Assembly (NCBI GenBank): GCA_030762175.1
Contig: CM060831.1
Location: 72,137,001 to 72,201,000 of the forward strand
DNA: 64,000 nucleotides
Reading direction: 5' to 3'
DNA from: Metallyticus violacea
Lineage: Eukaryota > Arthropoda > Insecta > Mantodea > Metallyticidae
Shown: positions 35,464-48,410 of the stretch, piece by piece
Numbering within the stretch: the stretch's first letter is position 1
Layout: the number at the start of each line of letters is the position of its first letter
The notes under the pieces: model-generated
What the model was told of the DNA's origin: nothing
The model's database searches: none
Seen by the model: only the letters and a program-made list of their open reading frames with translations
Translations under genes and position numbers: made by a program

Positions 35464-37221
35464 TAAATAAGGAAAACCGGCTTACGATTCGGTTCATATA
35501 TCCCCCGTTTTCCCTTTGATTGATGGCACAGAGGATATATATGTTTCCTGTATCAGGTTCTGCAATTAAGCAGACATATTGCGCGTGACGCTCTCTAGTA
35601 ATGATTTCTAAAGCCTTGTGCAATGTGAAATATTAATCAGCAATATGTACTGTTCGCCACCTGCCGTCATGCTCGTTCTGCTGCAAGATTAACCCAAAGC
35701 CAGCGCTTTCCCTTTAATCATTTTAGATTCGCCTGCTCGCAACATACACAATGAATGCGAGCGGCTATGTACATTGTTTTTTAATCCACCTGTTTCTCGC
35801 GGTATGCAGTACCGGAATTCTGCGCTAAAACGTAATTATTGTTATTTTTATTTTAGAAAGCAACCTGCGTGTAGGTATACGCTTGTTTGTTGTGATCATA
35901 TGGGAACACGTTATATATATAATACCATTATTTTTTCGTGAATGAAAAATAGAAATTGTTGGCAATGGCAGGCTTGTCTTTTTTGTTGCATTTGCGTCAT
36001 GATTTACTTCTGGGTCATTAGAGGGTTCCAAGGAACACATTGAAGAAAATGCATTCCCCTTTTATACAGGGAGTATATTTAATATCTGACTCATTTAATT
36101 ACACATTCAATTTTAACATACATGCTAATATGTTTAAGAATGCTATTATTTACGTATATACAGCAATTTATTTCCATTCTAGGTGTTTTCAGCCTCAAAC
36201 TCTAGTTCGAACTTTTTCTGTAATGAATCGATTTCTGTGTTTGGAACTCCAGGCTTTTATACAACCATAAAAAATGCATTAATGGAAAAGTAGTGCGACG
36301 ATTCTTTCCATGCTCTAGACTATTCCCTTATTTTCATTTTCATGCACTAATTCTGGCACTTTTCCAATGTTACCACAGTGAAAAGTTAGAAGTTCTCCAA
36401 AACTTTGTCCTACTTGTTCACTCATTAACATTACTAAAGACGAGAGTATCAAGCAAACGTATGTTTTATAGACGCTTAATGTTTTACTGCGAAATTTAGT
36501 AATTTCATAACCAAAGTAAACGCGGTTTTCTTTTTGTGCGCGTTTGTATGTTTAGGCCTTTTTGAGAGTAAATTATGCACAATTCTAATAAATAAATGCC
36601 TTTTATCTTTATCAGTGCATACGATACTCTTTATTTTTAGCTATATGCATTGCTGATAAAACTTTCCTCTCGCAGACACTTAATTGGAGCTGTTAAGTTT
36701 GGTAGTGAAAAAGAAAGGAAAACAGTGAGTAATTTTAAAATAACTGAATGTGTTTAGAGATGCTAGCGTCTGTATTATGACTCTAATAAAGGCACAAGAT
36801 ATGCACTAATAGCATAATGGATTAAATACAAAGAAAATATTACTTCAGATGGTAGATAGTGTACCCATTGTTACAATCAAGTGGGAAATTCAAAAGTGAT
36901 CTGGAAGCTTTTTCATCTGTAACATAAAATCTCATTTTTGCATCATTTACTAGAGCGTGTATTAATGAAAACACTACATGGTTTCATATTATTTATTTGG
37001 ATAGCTAACCGCTCTACCAATCACATGAGGTTATAGAGACAATGTTACAATCACAACTTGACAGTAAGGTTGACAATACTTCAACATATATAAACCAATG
37101 TAAAACATGATGTATATGTAAATTTATGCTAATACATAAATATGGATAATGAAAAATATTATCTTAAGAAGAATAAAAAATATGAAAGTAAAAGAACAAT
37201 AATATACAAGTACCAGCAATG

Positions 37222-37258
<37 letters not shown>

Positions 37259-38229
37259 ACCAACGAAAATCCTGAAAGTAGAAATAAATATATGAGCAAA
37301 GCATAAAAGTAAAAACCCAACAATACATTGAAAGAGATAGCAACATTTAAGATAGTAATAAAAACAATACAATGAACAATTCTACAGCAGGGTAAAACAA
37401 ATAAAGGAATCAAATCTAGGGTTATCAATTATTTATAATAATATTAAACAATTTCTTATGAAACGCTCCTAAGTATGGCAGTCTCTGATTTCCAGTGGCA
37501 ATGCATTCCAGGAATATTCTAAAAATTTCAAATAGACCAACAGTCACCCCTGCATTGCACACTGCAGAAATGGAAATTAAAAGAACTCTAGGGGTTTACC
37601 AATTAAGATTATACCAAAAAGTTATGGCATTTTTAATCAATTCAACCCAGATTACAATTTTATTTGTTTAGTTAAGAGATTAAACGCGGCGAAAACTTGA
37701 AGTAAGAATTTGACCTGACCCTACCACAAAGTTCTTCTTTCAAGTATGCAATTCTTGTGACGTAGAGACATTATTTTTAATTGCTATTGATAGGCAATCT
37801 GAGGGAACAGAATTTAAGAATGTTAATGGTTATTAATTGGAACCACATGAAGAAAATTAAACTCACAACAAAACTTGATAATGTATGCTTTTTGTGTTTT
37901 CCACTTCATTGCGCATATCTAGTAACTTTATACCGTATCATTGCATGCATATTTTTGAACTTGCACTGTGCATAAACATCTCATCTTTACTGGTTACATA
38001 TATAAAGCTATCATTATTTAAACAAACCAGTGTCTATACACCAAATAGGAGAAAAAAGATATCACGTGTAAACAGTGGATTGGTAAGTATGATATTCTAG
38101 CTCGTAGACTGTATTATGATTTTCGATTTTATTATCAGTAATTACAGCATAGAAATTGAATTGCTGTTTAAACCGGCAATGGTGGTTTTGGGCTAGTGGA
38201 AAACCACATAAAACTATCACGAACGACTT
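35464..38229. other. No recognised gene; contains an AT microsatellite
   Basis: Frames of up to about 89 codons occur, but none is recognised. The frames near 37160-37430 are products of the (AT)n repeat at 37224-37257. Confidence 0.5.
37224..37257. repeat. (AT)n microsatellite
   Basis: About 17 AT units. Confidence 0.96.
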
Positions 38230-38239
38230 AAATACATTT

Positions 38240-38560
38240 GCTGTGACTCTTTAAAGTGCATTTGTTATGGAGGTGTAATGGTACCATTCTTTCTTGAAGG
38301 AGCGGTTAAAATTGGACGTTACAGAAATTGAGAACAGTGCTTTTTATGACGAGATGTTATTGATATGGCAACAGGATGGAGCACCACTCCATCATGGTTT
38401 AGAGGTGAGAAACTTGAACAAGACATTTCATGAATTGATAGGCATGCAATGCTCATTTTCTGTTTTTCCCTATAAGAGAATAGTGAAAAATCAGTTTTAT
38501 TCAGAAACTACAGGAATGAATATCACAATCGGACAGCCGTTCCATAATCTTATATGAATA
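38240..38560 (+). pseudogene. IS630-like transposase catalytic-block remnant
   Basis: Translation of 38294-38557 contains RLKLDVTEIENSAFYDEMLL followed by IWQQDGAPLHHGLEVRNLNK and TFHELIGMQ. The QQDGAPxHxxxxVRxxLNxxF block is the second catalytic region of insect IS630/Tc1-like transposases of the QDGAPPH group. The Asp (codon 38375-38377) is kept. Upstream, MVPFFLEG-type sequence (38275-38300, other frame) fits the usual GPFFxEG block. The third catalytic block is not readable downstream. It is a frameshifted fragment. Confidence 0.68.
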
Positions 38561-41500
38561 GTTAATAACGTTTTGTCATTCGTGAATCGTAAGCCCATAT
38601 GTTGTAAACTTAGTACTGACAGCAATGATTTTCAATTATACCTCATTATTTGTCTACCGTTTTATAATACAGGTGAGCAATAATTGACGCAACCGCGGGA
38701 CCGGCCTGCAGCGCTATGTCGGCGTATATTTCCCCTCCGCGAGGCTTCAGTGTGAGCTGAAATCTTGCGCAAGTGGCACGCGTTTGTTGGGTGATGCCGT
38801 ACAGTGTATTGATTTAAAGTGTATTAGATGAACCTCGCCGGCCGGTCGCACGCCGCAAAATCGGTTGCGTGAAGGATTGCTCACCCCTTATACGTTTTGT
38901 TCCTCTTACTATTTACTTGAAAAGTTTCAGTTCCTCATATCTTTTATATCTAATCGGAATACAAAGATGTGAAGGATTTTAATCCAATATTCTCTCACCT
39001 TGCCTTTTGTTTTTGGATACAGGTTTCCTTTTTGTTTATTCTTTAAGGACATATTTCATGAAGTGTTTAACACCTTAGCCATGGTCCCAATTAATGTGTT
39101 CATTCATTCCTATGATTCTAATATGTGAACAAAATTTTAAATGATGCTTGAATATTGACCCCATATTTAACTGAAGGTAATACAAATAGTGTATAATTTA
39201 AGAAACATAATGATAATCTGGATTAATTTACGTAAATTTACAATGTTGAAAATTAAGCTTTTATTCAACAATTACTTTACTTCAAAACAGTCGCATAAAT
39301 CAGCCTCTTTCCTCTAGCACTGTATAATGCCGTACACCCATTCCGCCAAGCAATTATCGTTTGTATACACTAGTGGAAAGCGCGTGACCTTCAGAGGGCG
39401 TGCGATTACCAGTATGACTGGAGTTAAAAGTTACGCTAACGCAGGCAATTGAACTTGCTCACTCGCGTTTAACACGTCAATTGTTTCAAGTGAATTTTTG
39501 TGCATTTATACTTTCTACTGTGTATGCCGTGGAGTATGCCGAGAATGCTAGTACTCTAGAAAAAGGATTATTTATTAAAGATTGTTATGAGAAAAAGAAA
39601 TCGTACAAATGCGATAGGAGAAACGTTTGTGCCAAATGTGTCAATTTTATAATTTGTATTCAAGGGGTATTCATTGCCAAGAAACAGAGACCAGAAAACC
39701 GTTTTTGGCAGAGCAGAAGTTTCATGTAATAGTCTATTGATCAGAAATTTCTCGAAAATCTTAAAACACAATTAACGCAGCAAGTTAGTGTATTTGTCTG
39801 CAGTGCGTATAAAGCCAATCAGTTGCATGAACGAAAATAAATCCCATGAAGGAACTGAAATAAAATATTTGAAAGACAGTTTACAATATTCGAAAGAACA
39901 AAGTATCTCTAAATGTTTCAAAAGGATTTGGGCATGTCTCATAACATCTGTGATGGTGATTAAATATTACTAATAAATAACGAAAGAAATAAAAAATAAT
40001 CGCTCTATGTGTTCCAACCTCGCGATAGGACTTCCCTCCGCTGATGACGAGGTTGTTACTCAGTAGCTTCTCGTCGGCAAAATCAATTTCGGATTGCGTA
40101 GCTGAATGAAGAATGAATAATAAACTAATACAGTAAATGTAAAGGCACGATTACTTAATATTATAATTACTATTCTTGTAATTTATAAGCTTTATATGAA
40201 AATCAAACAATTTCCATTTTTATTATACCGAATGTAAGCAAAATAATACACATAAAAAGTGTTCATTTGCACATCTTTTTGATGAAGGAAAAATGGAATA
40301 CCTGCAATTGGATACTATGAAGGTTTCTTGAATAGTTAGCATTAGCTGCCTTGAAAACGGAGATTTGATAGAAAATTAATAACATTTTTGAAAGAGAAAA
40401 CTGGTTGCGGCAACTATTAACATTAGGTCAACAATACTAAGCCGCATAGATTATAACATATATTCCGATGATGATTTTGGACTTTAAATTCATTAGCTAC
40501 TTATGTCAGTGTTCATAGGTTGAGATAAAACTTCTGAAACTTTCGTAAAGCAACTTACCACAGCTTGCATCGAATAAGTGAATTAAATTTGAAGAAGTAT
40601 CACTATGTGAAACAGGTGTGGATAAGATCAATTATTATTTAAGATACTATATAAATGCATAAGTAGATTGCTTTCTAAGAGAAATATTTCATTTGGGTCG
40701 TCAATGCTTATATGTATTTATATTTCTACAGGTGGTGTTTAAAACTCTTGAAGATTGAGTATCTGCTTTATTGAATTTATGAGATAAAAATGTGATGCAT
40801 TCTTTGGAACAGAAAAAACAAAAAGGATGACTATATTTAGACTTGGAGTTTGGAAGGACCATAAAATAAAATATTTGATAGATAAATTCCCACATTTGGT
40901 ACAAATAGGTGAATGTATCAACTGGAAGAACTTGAAACAGAGCGTTTGATCAGAAGTTTCTAATAACTGGTAATCGACAAGTTCCTCCACACACGGGTGA
41001 TGTGCACTGCACAGAAGGAAGTTGGTTCTTCTTCATTTCTACATTCCTCCCTTCCTTCGAAACCGGCTTTTAGCTGGTAATCCGCCCAGCATTGCCAAGG
41101 GTCAGACTTTGGGGTTTGTGCTTATCTCGGCGGTTAAGTGAACATAATACGCTTGGCATGGGGTCAGTGCTGCTACCCGAATTCGTTTCCCTAATGAAAT
41201 CTCGGCTACGCAATGTTTGCGGAGCGACTTCTCGATGACCCTTTATTACATAAGTGTCAATTGACATGCAGTAATTGTTTGTAGACAATTTCGACTGAGT
41301 GAATATGAGTACTGTCTCACCCAAAGTTTGAATCGTTCTTCTTGTTTGTATTACTTTATTTTCCCTCCATTCATATCTCTTAATAACCCATGAAACGGAT
41401 ATATTTTATTACTATATTATTTATTAATATCATCTGTCTTCTTACATATTTACCTTCAAGCTATACTTGTTTCTGTCCTCGCTTCCTTCTACATTCCAGA

Positions 41501-42604
41501 ACATCCTTTAAAAGCATTTGTTTTGTTTTCTTGCATCGTCTCATGGCATCATATGCAGTCCAACCAAACATTTTTACCTTTATTTTCTGATTAATCATAA
41601 CTGTTTATTCTTCGTTATTTTGTGAACCGTTTACTGATCCTTGAATTATAAAATTAATTTAATTTTAATTTAATATTAATTAATTTAATTTTAATTTTTC
41701 TACTTAAATAACTTATAGTATTTCAAACTATGTTTATTCACTCAGGGTTTAGTTTCGTGTGTTATATTATTATCACATTAAAGTTCATTGAACATCAATA
41801 TTAATGTTTCTTACTATTGCTTAATGTAAATTTCTTGGGCACAAAATTTGATTCCCAAAAATCATAATGATTACAGGCTTCATTAAAATCACATTTCTAG
41901 TTTGTTTTTTTACTCAAAATATAAAAACTGGCATTTCTTAAACAATTTCCATCCTTTTACCAAATTCATCTGGCAACTTTCTAATTACATAGAGGGCTGA
42001 CTTATTTCTGATTCTATTTTCGGGGCTATGGTATCAGTTCAACTCCATGTATGTAATAACAGGTATTACTGATAAAAGTTAAAATATTTAAACTGGACTA
42101 AATTTGTAGAAAGTTCCATTCAGTTATTTCTAGATGTGAAATCAATGGAACATTGACTTAGAGATAACTCATTTTAATACATTGCCCTGTCTCGTGCCTT
42201 TCGTTTTAAACATTCCACGTAATCACCAGCGCTAGAGAAGGGCACGTGACGAACAACGTGGAGGCAGTCAGCTATAAATCACCTTCCAATTGACTATAAT
42301 CGCCGAAGGCAAACTCCACCTAATATGCCACATTCAGAATATCCAAGTAGTTCACATCAACCCTAAAATAAACTTGGACAAGCTATTACAAAATTAGGAA
42401 TAAAGATGCGTTACTCCCGTCTCCATGCCCTTCTTTTGCTACGAATGATAAAGTTGGTTTAGTTATAAATAGCTATAAGCTTTCAAACATATCTATTGAA
42501 AATAAATATAAGCTAGCGAGCCAATGTTAAGTAGCATGTTAATTATAGCGCGGTGGATTATGAGATTTTCAAGTTTTCAAGGTTTCCTGAATTGCCTTTT
42601 AGTT
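38561..42604. other. No recognised gene; contains a GC-rich patch
   Basis: The segment 38670-38880 is strikingly richer in G, C and CpG than its surroundings (for example CGCCGGCCGGTCGCACGCCG near 38837). An 82-codon frame at 39481-39729 has a hydrophobic start (FCAFILSTVYAVEYAEN) and a Cys-containing middle (CDRRNVCAKC) but no recognised family. The rest (39.7-42.6 kb) shows nothing assignable. Confidence 0.4.
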
Positions 42605-43760
42605 ATACTGCACGAAAAATGTTGGATAAGTTCCTGAATAAATAAACAAAAAATATTTTGTAAAAAAATGGTTTTATTTTAAATGATAAGTTTCTTTCAG
42701 ATCTATAAATGTATTTAATGGATTTTCTAATTTGTTCGTCCCATCCAAAAAATGCGATTTTTGGAGCTAGACGAAATAAATATTCGTTCCGGCGACAACC
42801 TCTTCCTATGACGCGGATTTATTTCCTGCTACCATTTCTTTACAAAGAGGAACAGAAGTACTGCTGGGATCTGGAGAAACGGCTTGTCAGATGAATGTGT
42901 TAAAAGCGTTCCAATATTCACTATAAATGTTCTCCTTTTGTTAACGCAAAGAGATGTACCTAGTCTTGTATATTGATTAGATGATACACATGCAGTGCGT
43001 AATGTTTTACTTGGCACACATCGCTGGCCATCTCTACAGCTCCCAGCAATAGTTTGAGGGAGAAAAATGCTAAGAGCAGCTAGATGAAGTATTTAATACC
43101 TAAGTGCAATCATTTTGAGATCATAATCGCAGACTTATGCGCTGGCGTGTTAATGAGATGAAACAGGACCTTTCTCTTCCTCAAATGAGGACGATTCTTC
43201 CTGATTGCGTTATTTATTTGTTCCAATAGCATAGCGTAAATCATGGTTTTTCTCACTTGCAAGAAATCCATTAAAAGTAAACCGCGGTTGTTTTTGCTTC
43301 TGTGGAAAGCTTCTTCCGGTTTCAGTATGTTGTTTCGACTACCCCTTAACAGCGGATCCATGTTTTGTCGACTGTCACATACCATCTCCGAAATTCAGTT
43401 GGATCCCATTTAAACAGATCCAAACTCTGTGCGAGAGTGGCAAATCGTTATTTATTTTGGTTAATTGTTAGCGAACGCGACACCACACCACCGATAGCTT
43501 TTCATTTTGCAAATGATTGTACTAAATATTATGCCAAAGTTCTCCAAAAATGCCCAAAGCTTCAGAAATCCACGGTATCTTCATTCTCCGATCGCTCAGT
43601 GCCATGTCATGAATTACTTCGGGAGTCATTACCTCGACAGAGCGTCCAGAACAGCCCGCATCGCTTGTGCTCATTTGGCCACGTAATGTTTATTTTGTTT
43701 CACCCTTGTTCTTTTCTGACTTTGCTCTTCAAAAATAAAATTAATGTTTTTTGATTACAT
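42605..43760 (-). pseudogene. Mariner element remnant with transposase blocks
   Basis: The minus strand reads, in order, GRSVEVMTPEVIHDMALSDR then RMKIPWISEALGI (43560-43660), HLQNEKLSVVW, FATLAQSLDLFKWDPTEFRR then WYVTVDKTWIR (43365-43440), LLEQINNAIRKNRPHLRKRK then VLFHLINTPAHKSA (43115-43220), and finally FIDLKETYHLK with a stop (near 42672-42715). The order and motifs are those of a mariner transposase. The first catalytic Asp remains in TVDKT (usually TVDET), but the second is lost (HLIN for HQDN). The segment between the second catalytic block and the C-terminus is unreadable. A 3' end with CAGGAACTTATCCAACA (reverse complement near 42625) resembles mariner terminal repeats; no 5' end was found. 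Subfamily differs from the 29.5 and 45.2 kb copies and is nearer the one at 60.7 kb. Confidence 0.82.
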
Positions 43761-44405
43761 GAAACCTCAATAGTCAGCAGTCAGTAATGTTGAAAACAAT
43801 CTAATGCTGCTATCTTTTGAGTTTGCGGGGTTTTATTGCACAGTCACAGTTAGATTGGATTTTGGTCATCAGACGTTTCAGAGAATTACAAACAAGAAGT
43901 GAAAATATTAAATCATTTGGAAGCTTCAACTTTCAGGTAATAGTACATCATAACAGTTGCGTAGTAGAATTTAGTGAAAATGTAACTGTGCATGACATGA
44001 AAACATGAGCTTTATATATTTCAGCTGGAATATTAAAAGTAACATTTATCAGTAAACGTTAGTTGGCTAAGTTTTACGTTAATTTCATGTTATATACTGT
44101 TACGTCGTTGTAGTTCACGAGATATCGCACTTCAAGTTTCCAATTAAAACATTTAATTAATCTTTTACACATAGTTCATGGCGTTTTTCCGGAGGCTATA
44201 TCAGAATACAATTTTGCCTGAACTTGCCATTGATATAATTTATACCCGGAAGCAGAAATGCGGCATAGTACACGATAAAGTGCAAAATTTATCATTGCTT
44301 TGTGTTATTTCACTCCTGTTCATTTAAGCTCTTTTTGAGACATGGTTAGACATTTAGCAGGTAACAAATAATCTTTTTTTTATCTATATAAAACCTAAAT
44401 CATCC
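43761..44405. other. No recognised feature
   Basis: A 63-codon frame at 43817-44008 is unassigned. It might cover lost 5' mariner sequence, but no motif supports that. Confidence 0.45.
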
Positions 44406-44417
44406 ACTCCGTGTCAT

Positions 44418-44719
44418 CATCAAACCGCTACGGGTGGCCGAGGCCGTTAGGTCGCGGACTCGTGAGAGGTCTGGGTTCGAATACCGCCAGGACCGTCCTT
44501 TCTGACTGAGGTTTTTTCCAGGTTTTCCTCAGTCCTCATAACTGGCAAATGCCGGGGAGGTACCCTAAATTTAGGCCTGGAACGATTCCTTCCTTAAAAA
44601 AATTAACTCTTTCCCAATATATCATTTCATTTCATGTATCATCAATGTCCATCGCCTGTGGTGCCTCTGTAGCAAAAATGGGCGTTAAACACTATTCATT
44701 CATTCATTCATTCATTCAT
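44418..44719 (+). mobile_element. SINE B, full length
   Basis: The head GGGTGGCCGAGGCCGTTAGG with GGACTCGTGAGAGG and the B box GGTTCGAATACC is Ser/Leu-tRNA-like. The body has TTCCAGGTTTTCCTCAGTCC, TACCCTAAATTTAGGCCTGG, ATCATTTCATTTCATGTATC and TCGCCTGTGGTGCCTCTG, and it ends in a run of ATTC units. It is flanked by an exact 12-bp target duplication ACTCCGTGTCAT (44406-44417 and 44720-44731). Confidence 0.95.
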
Positions 44720-44731
44720 ACTCCGTGTCAT

Positions 44732-45191
44732 AAAGATTTTTGAGAATTTTTTATCAGTAGAAGCTCTGATAATGGACGTACAGTTCATAAAATAGTAAAC
44801 CAATTCAAAACTATGGGGACAGTATAGGGTAACGAAATAAATCGAATGTGTTATGCATTAACGAAGAGAAAACTTAATTGTATCGCTGCTGGATTAGAAG
44901 GGCCACTACAAAGTGGTACTCTCTTGAAATTAGCCCTTAAGTGGTAATTAGCTACAAAAATTATCGAAATTTCGTTCATACAAGACAGTAGATCTGATGA
45001 CAGCCTTTGTGAACGTTTTTAGTGTTGACAGATAGACATTGTCAAATTTTTTATAAGTAACTTTTGTTTTTAATATATTTCATACTAGTTCGATTAGATT
45101 TAAGTCGGAATAATTGCGTGGTAGACCAAGACATGTGAAACCAACATATTCAAATAATTATCCATCAATAGAACAGGATTTATTCCATTTA
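44732..45191. other. No recognised feature
   Basis: Nothing assignable between SINE B and the mariner. Confidence 0.5.
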
Positions 45192-46463
45192 CGAGGGTAG
45201 TTCCACAAGTTTCCGGCCTCGCACACAAGGATTATCGCGTTAACACAACCTTTATTTGGTGTCATAACTTATCTGTTAAGTAAATAATTGCAGCTGTAAC
45301 TTCCGCTCCACTGTGTTCAGTTGTTCAGATATAGTTGCATAAAGAAGGCTATGTGTAGAAGATTGTGACATGTTCAAAATGGAGTTTCGAGCTGTAATCA
45401 AGTTCTTCACAAAAGAAGGACTTGCTCAAAATGAAATTAAACAGCGTTTGGACGGTGTGTATGGGGAAGCATCCCTTTCATATTCTACTGCAAAAGAATG
45501 GGCCAAATCTTTACGAATGAGTCGAGAAGGCATTGAACACAAAGAGCGTGTAGGTCGGCCCTTAGATGTTCTCACTCCTGAAAACATCGCCCTTGTGGAA
45601 GAAGAAGTTATGGAAGATTAATGTTCACAGTTACAGAAATAGCAGCAACGTTGGGCCTTTCTAAAACCAGTCCTTTGAATTATTTATTAACATTTAAACA
45701 TGAATAAGGTTAGTGCAAGATGGGAGCCTAGACTTCTTTCCTCAGTCCGAAAGCAGCAACGAGTCATCTGTTGTCAGGCATTTCTGGACCTCTGCCTTGG
45801 CAACGAGAGAGAAGTTCTGCAAACCATTGTTACAGGAGATGAAACTATGGTCCTCTACTATGATTCCTTGTCCAAAAGAGAATCAATGGAGTGGTGCAAA
45901 CCTGGCGAAGCACCGCCTCTAAAGGCCAAAGGTCACTCAGTCAACCAAGAAGATCATGACCATAATCTTTTGGGACTGTGAAGGAATATCTTCATTGACT
46001 TCAAGGAGAGGAACACCACAGTAAATGGGAAGTACTATGCTGACCTACTGCACAGACTACGTGCTTTCATCAAAGAGAAAAGGCGAGGAAAGCTGAGTGG
46101 TGGTGTGGCGCTCGACAACGCGCATGAGCACTCGGCTCTTTTTGCAAAGAAGCTGTGAAGAAATGTGGCTTTAAGGAGATCGATCATCCATTCTACAGCC
46201 CAGATCTAGCTCCCAGTGAATATTTTCTCTTCTCTAAACTGAATATGGATCTTCGAGGAAGGAAATTTAAGTGTGACGAAGAAGTGATGAATGCTCTTTA
46301 TGCCCATTTTGCAGACAAGACTTCAGACTATTTATTGAAATGCTAATTCAAAGGTGTGAGAAGTGTACTGCAATAAAGGGTAACTATAATGAAAAGTGAA
46401 ATATAGTTTTGTTTTTATTATGCATAGAAAATGGTTAGGCCGGAAACTTATGCATACCCTGCT
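45192..46463 (+). mobile_element. Mariner element (copy 2), nearly full length
   Basis: 1272 bp, the normal mariner size. The terminal repeats are CGAGGGTAGTTCCACAAGTT on the left and, as reverse complement, GCAGGGTATGCATAAGTTTC on the right. TA flanks both ends (45190-45191 and 46464-46465). It shares subfamily, 5' leader and protein start with the copy at 29.5 kb. Confidence 0.94.
45370..46345 (+). pseudogene. Mariner transposase, defective (copy 2)
   Basis: Opens MFKMEFRAVIKFFTKEGLAQ and reads through the DNA-binding region to GRPLDVLTPENIALVEEEVM, then stops at 45619-45621. Later blocks lie in shifted frames: MNKVSARWEPRLLSSVRKQQ (45700), LQTIVTGDETMVLYYDSLSK (first catalytic Asp intact, 45838-45840), LDNAHEHSA (second Asp kept at 46114-46116, but the HDNAPVH context is scrambled) and FYSPDLAPSEYFLF (46190-46230), where the third catalytic Asp is Glu (46218-46220). 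There are at least three frameshifts. It is inactive, but by a different catalytic change from the 29.5-kb copy. Confidence 0.93.
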
Positions 46464-46465
46464 AT

Positions 46466-48334
46466 GTTAACTTGCATAAAGTAAAAGTTCCGTTTTGTCA
46501 TTTATAAGCCCACTGATATATTGATGTCGCATAGCCATGTTGTACATTTGTTCTTTTACTTGTTATGATAAGGAGTACTGTTAAGAATTATGCTCCTTTA
46601 CGGCATTCCACGTATCAAAGACGTTTCATCCTTTTCTTTGTGGTAATCGGATGTCTTATATTTCGAATTATAAATGAGGCAGGCATCCGGAATAAATCCC
46701 ATCTGAAGTCAACCTAGACGATAATGAGAATCCATCCGAAACTTTCGTTTACACACACTCTTGGAACGTCGTCCCTCTGTCAACACTTGGAAAAGGGTAT
46801 TCTGAGTGTGAATCCATGCATATCAATGTTCTGTTTTCTTCATTTTCATTTCTTTTCAATACTCCGAGAAAAAGCGCTCTTTTAGGCCCTATGTTAGACA
46901 ATTAGCATAACAAAACGTTATTATTTTTAACACTTATTGAAATGAAATCCAACAAACTTCACTATTATTATAAGGAATTCTATGCTCCTTGAGAACCTAA
47001 ATTCCTTTCCGCAGAATTTTAATAGCTTCCGCAGTGCAGGGATTTCTTTTTTAGCCTCAGGAGATTGTTGCAATTTTCTTCGTGTTATAGTACGATATAA
47101 TTTTATGTAAAAACATTCCGGACTTTTCAGTCCCCTTCTTTCTAAGTTACTCGTAATTTATAGTATTTTTACTAAAACCAAGATAAGCGATATCCCGTTT
47201 ATAACAAGCATTTTCAGGCCTTTTTCTTCTCTGGTCACAAAAATTGATAGCGTTATTAATTACACCTTAATTTGCTCGCGAATACTTTACTACCTTTATG
47301 TTCCATCACTACAAACTTGAATGAACTAATAGATATGACTGTACAGAGTTTTCTTCCGGTTGTATGGCGTTTGTATTCCTTCCTTGGTTGAGTAATACCT
47401 TCAAATGTGCCAAGTTTCATTCCATTTGCTGTGAGACACGCAAGTATGGCATTTCCTACACTGTTTACTTGTTACATTTTCTGTAACACATGCATACGCA
47501 TACTATTTGGAAGTCTTTCCTCCAAGGAATTATAGTTCCTCAGAAGCAGGTTGTTAATTATGTTTATAAACTACCCAAAACAATTCAAGGAACATTTTTC
47601 ATAAGTATTGAATTTTGAAAAGCATATTTATTGACTGTTATTTAAGTACACTATTGAAATGTGAACATTTCCAAATTTGTTCAAACCTATAATATTTCTG
47701 AAAATACGATTTTCTGAAAAATCATATAGACCAGTAAATTTTTACGTTATCTTTTCTCATTTACCCCACTAGAATAATAATTGCACAGTAAAAAAAATAG
47801 AAATAATTTTGCTACAGGTCATCTGAACATTTCAGTCCTTAGAACTCTTAATACCCTTTTCTTGGTTTTAAAAATAATATTAATTAGTGTCATTTGTTTT
47901 AACCCAGGGCTCCTTAAATGACTATACGTCTCTTTTGCTCCATTTGGTTGCCGCCTCGTTATTAAATTATTTTTTTAATGTGTTATTTATTGTCGCTTTG
48001 ACTCCATTGGTCTTCTGACAACGTCTGTAGATTGCACGTGAATACTATTGGTTTAAGTCTGTAGTAATGAATGAAATGAATGGCGCAAGTGAAATTGGAG
48101 TCTTTGGCGCCTTAAAGCTATGCGGCATTTGCCTTCTCTGGGTAAGGAAAAACTTCGAATAAAAACACTTTACTCAGAAGGCTTGATATGAACTCAGAAC
48201 CTTCAAATTATTACAGTTTTACTTACTCACAGACGGCTCTTGTGTAGTAGTCATGCCTCCTTTCAGAACGGCAGCGGAGAAAACTGCGGATAGTGTGACT
48301 TCAGCATAGTATGTAATTACAGTTTTTATCACGT
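46466..48334. other. No recognised feature
   Basis: No open frame longer than about 60 codons and no motif that I can assign on either strand. Confidence 0.5.
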
Positions 48335-48410
48335 GTATATGATAGCTCAGCTGGCTAGAGTGCAGTGATACTATTGGGGAGATAGTGGGTTTGATCCCTC
48401 AGCTGCTAAT
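48335..48410 (+). mobile_element. tRNA-like SINE head or tRNA pseudogene
   Basis: The A box TAGCTCAGCTGG (48343-48354) and B box GGGTTTGATCCC (48387-48398) are both good matches, 32 bases apart. The acceptor stem is weak. It lies directly before a tandemly duplicated AT-rich segment, which could be the SINE body. Distinct from SINE A and B. Confidence 0.6.

Noticed and set aside
36995..37045. Minus-strand D-arm-like sequence GATTGGTAGAGCGGTTAGC
   Set aside because: No B box or T arm follows, so neither a tRNA nor a convincing SINE head.
39481..39729. 82-codon frame with a hydrophobic start and Cys residues, as a small secreted protein
   Set aside because: No recognised family, no promoter or splice evidence; such frames are expected by chance in 64 kb.
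40980..41340. GC-richer patch with tRNA-like phrases
   Set aside because: No A box and B box pair at correct spacing on either strand.
43365..43754. 129-codon plus-strand open frame
   Set aside because: Antisense of the minus-strand mariner; the minus strand gives recognisable transposase blocks.
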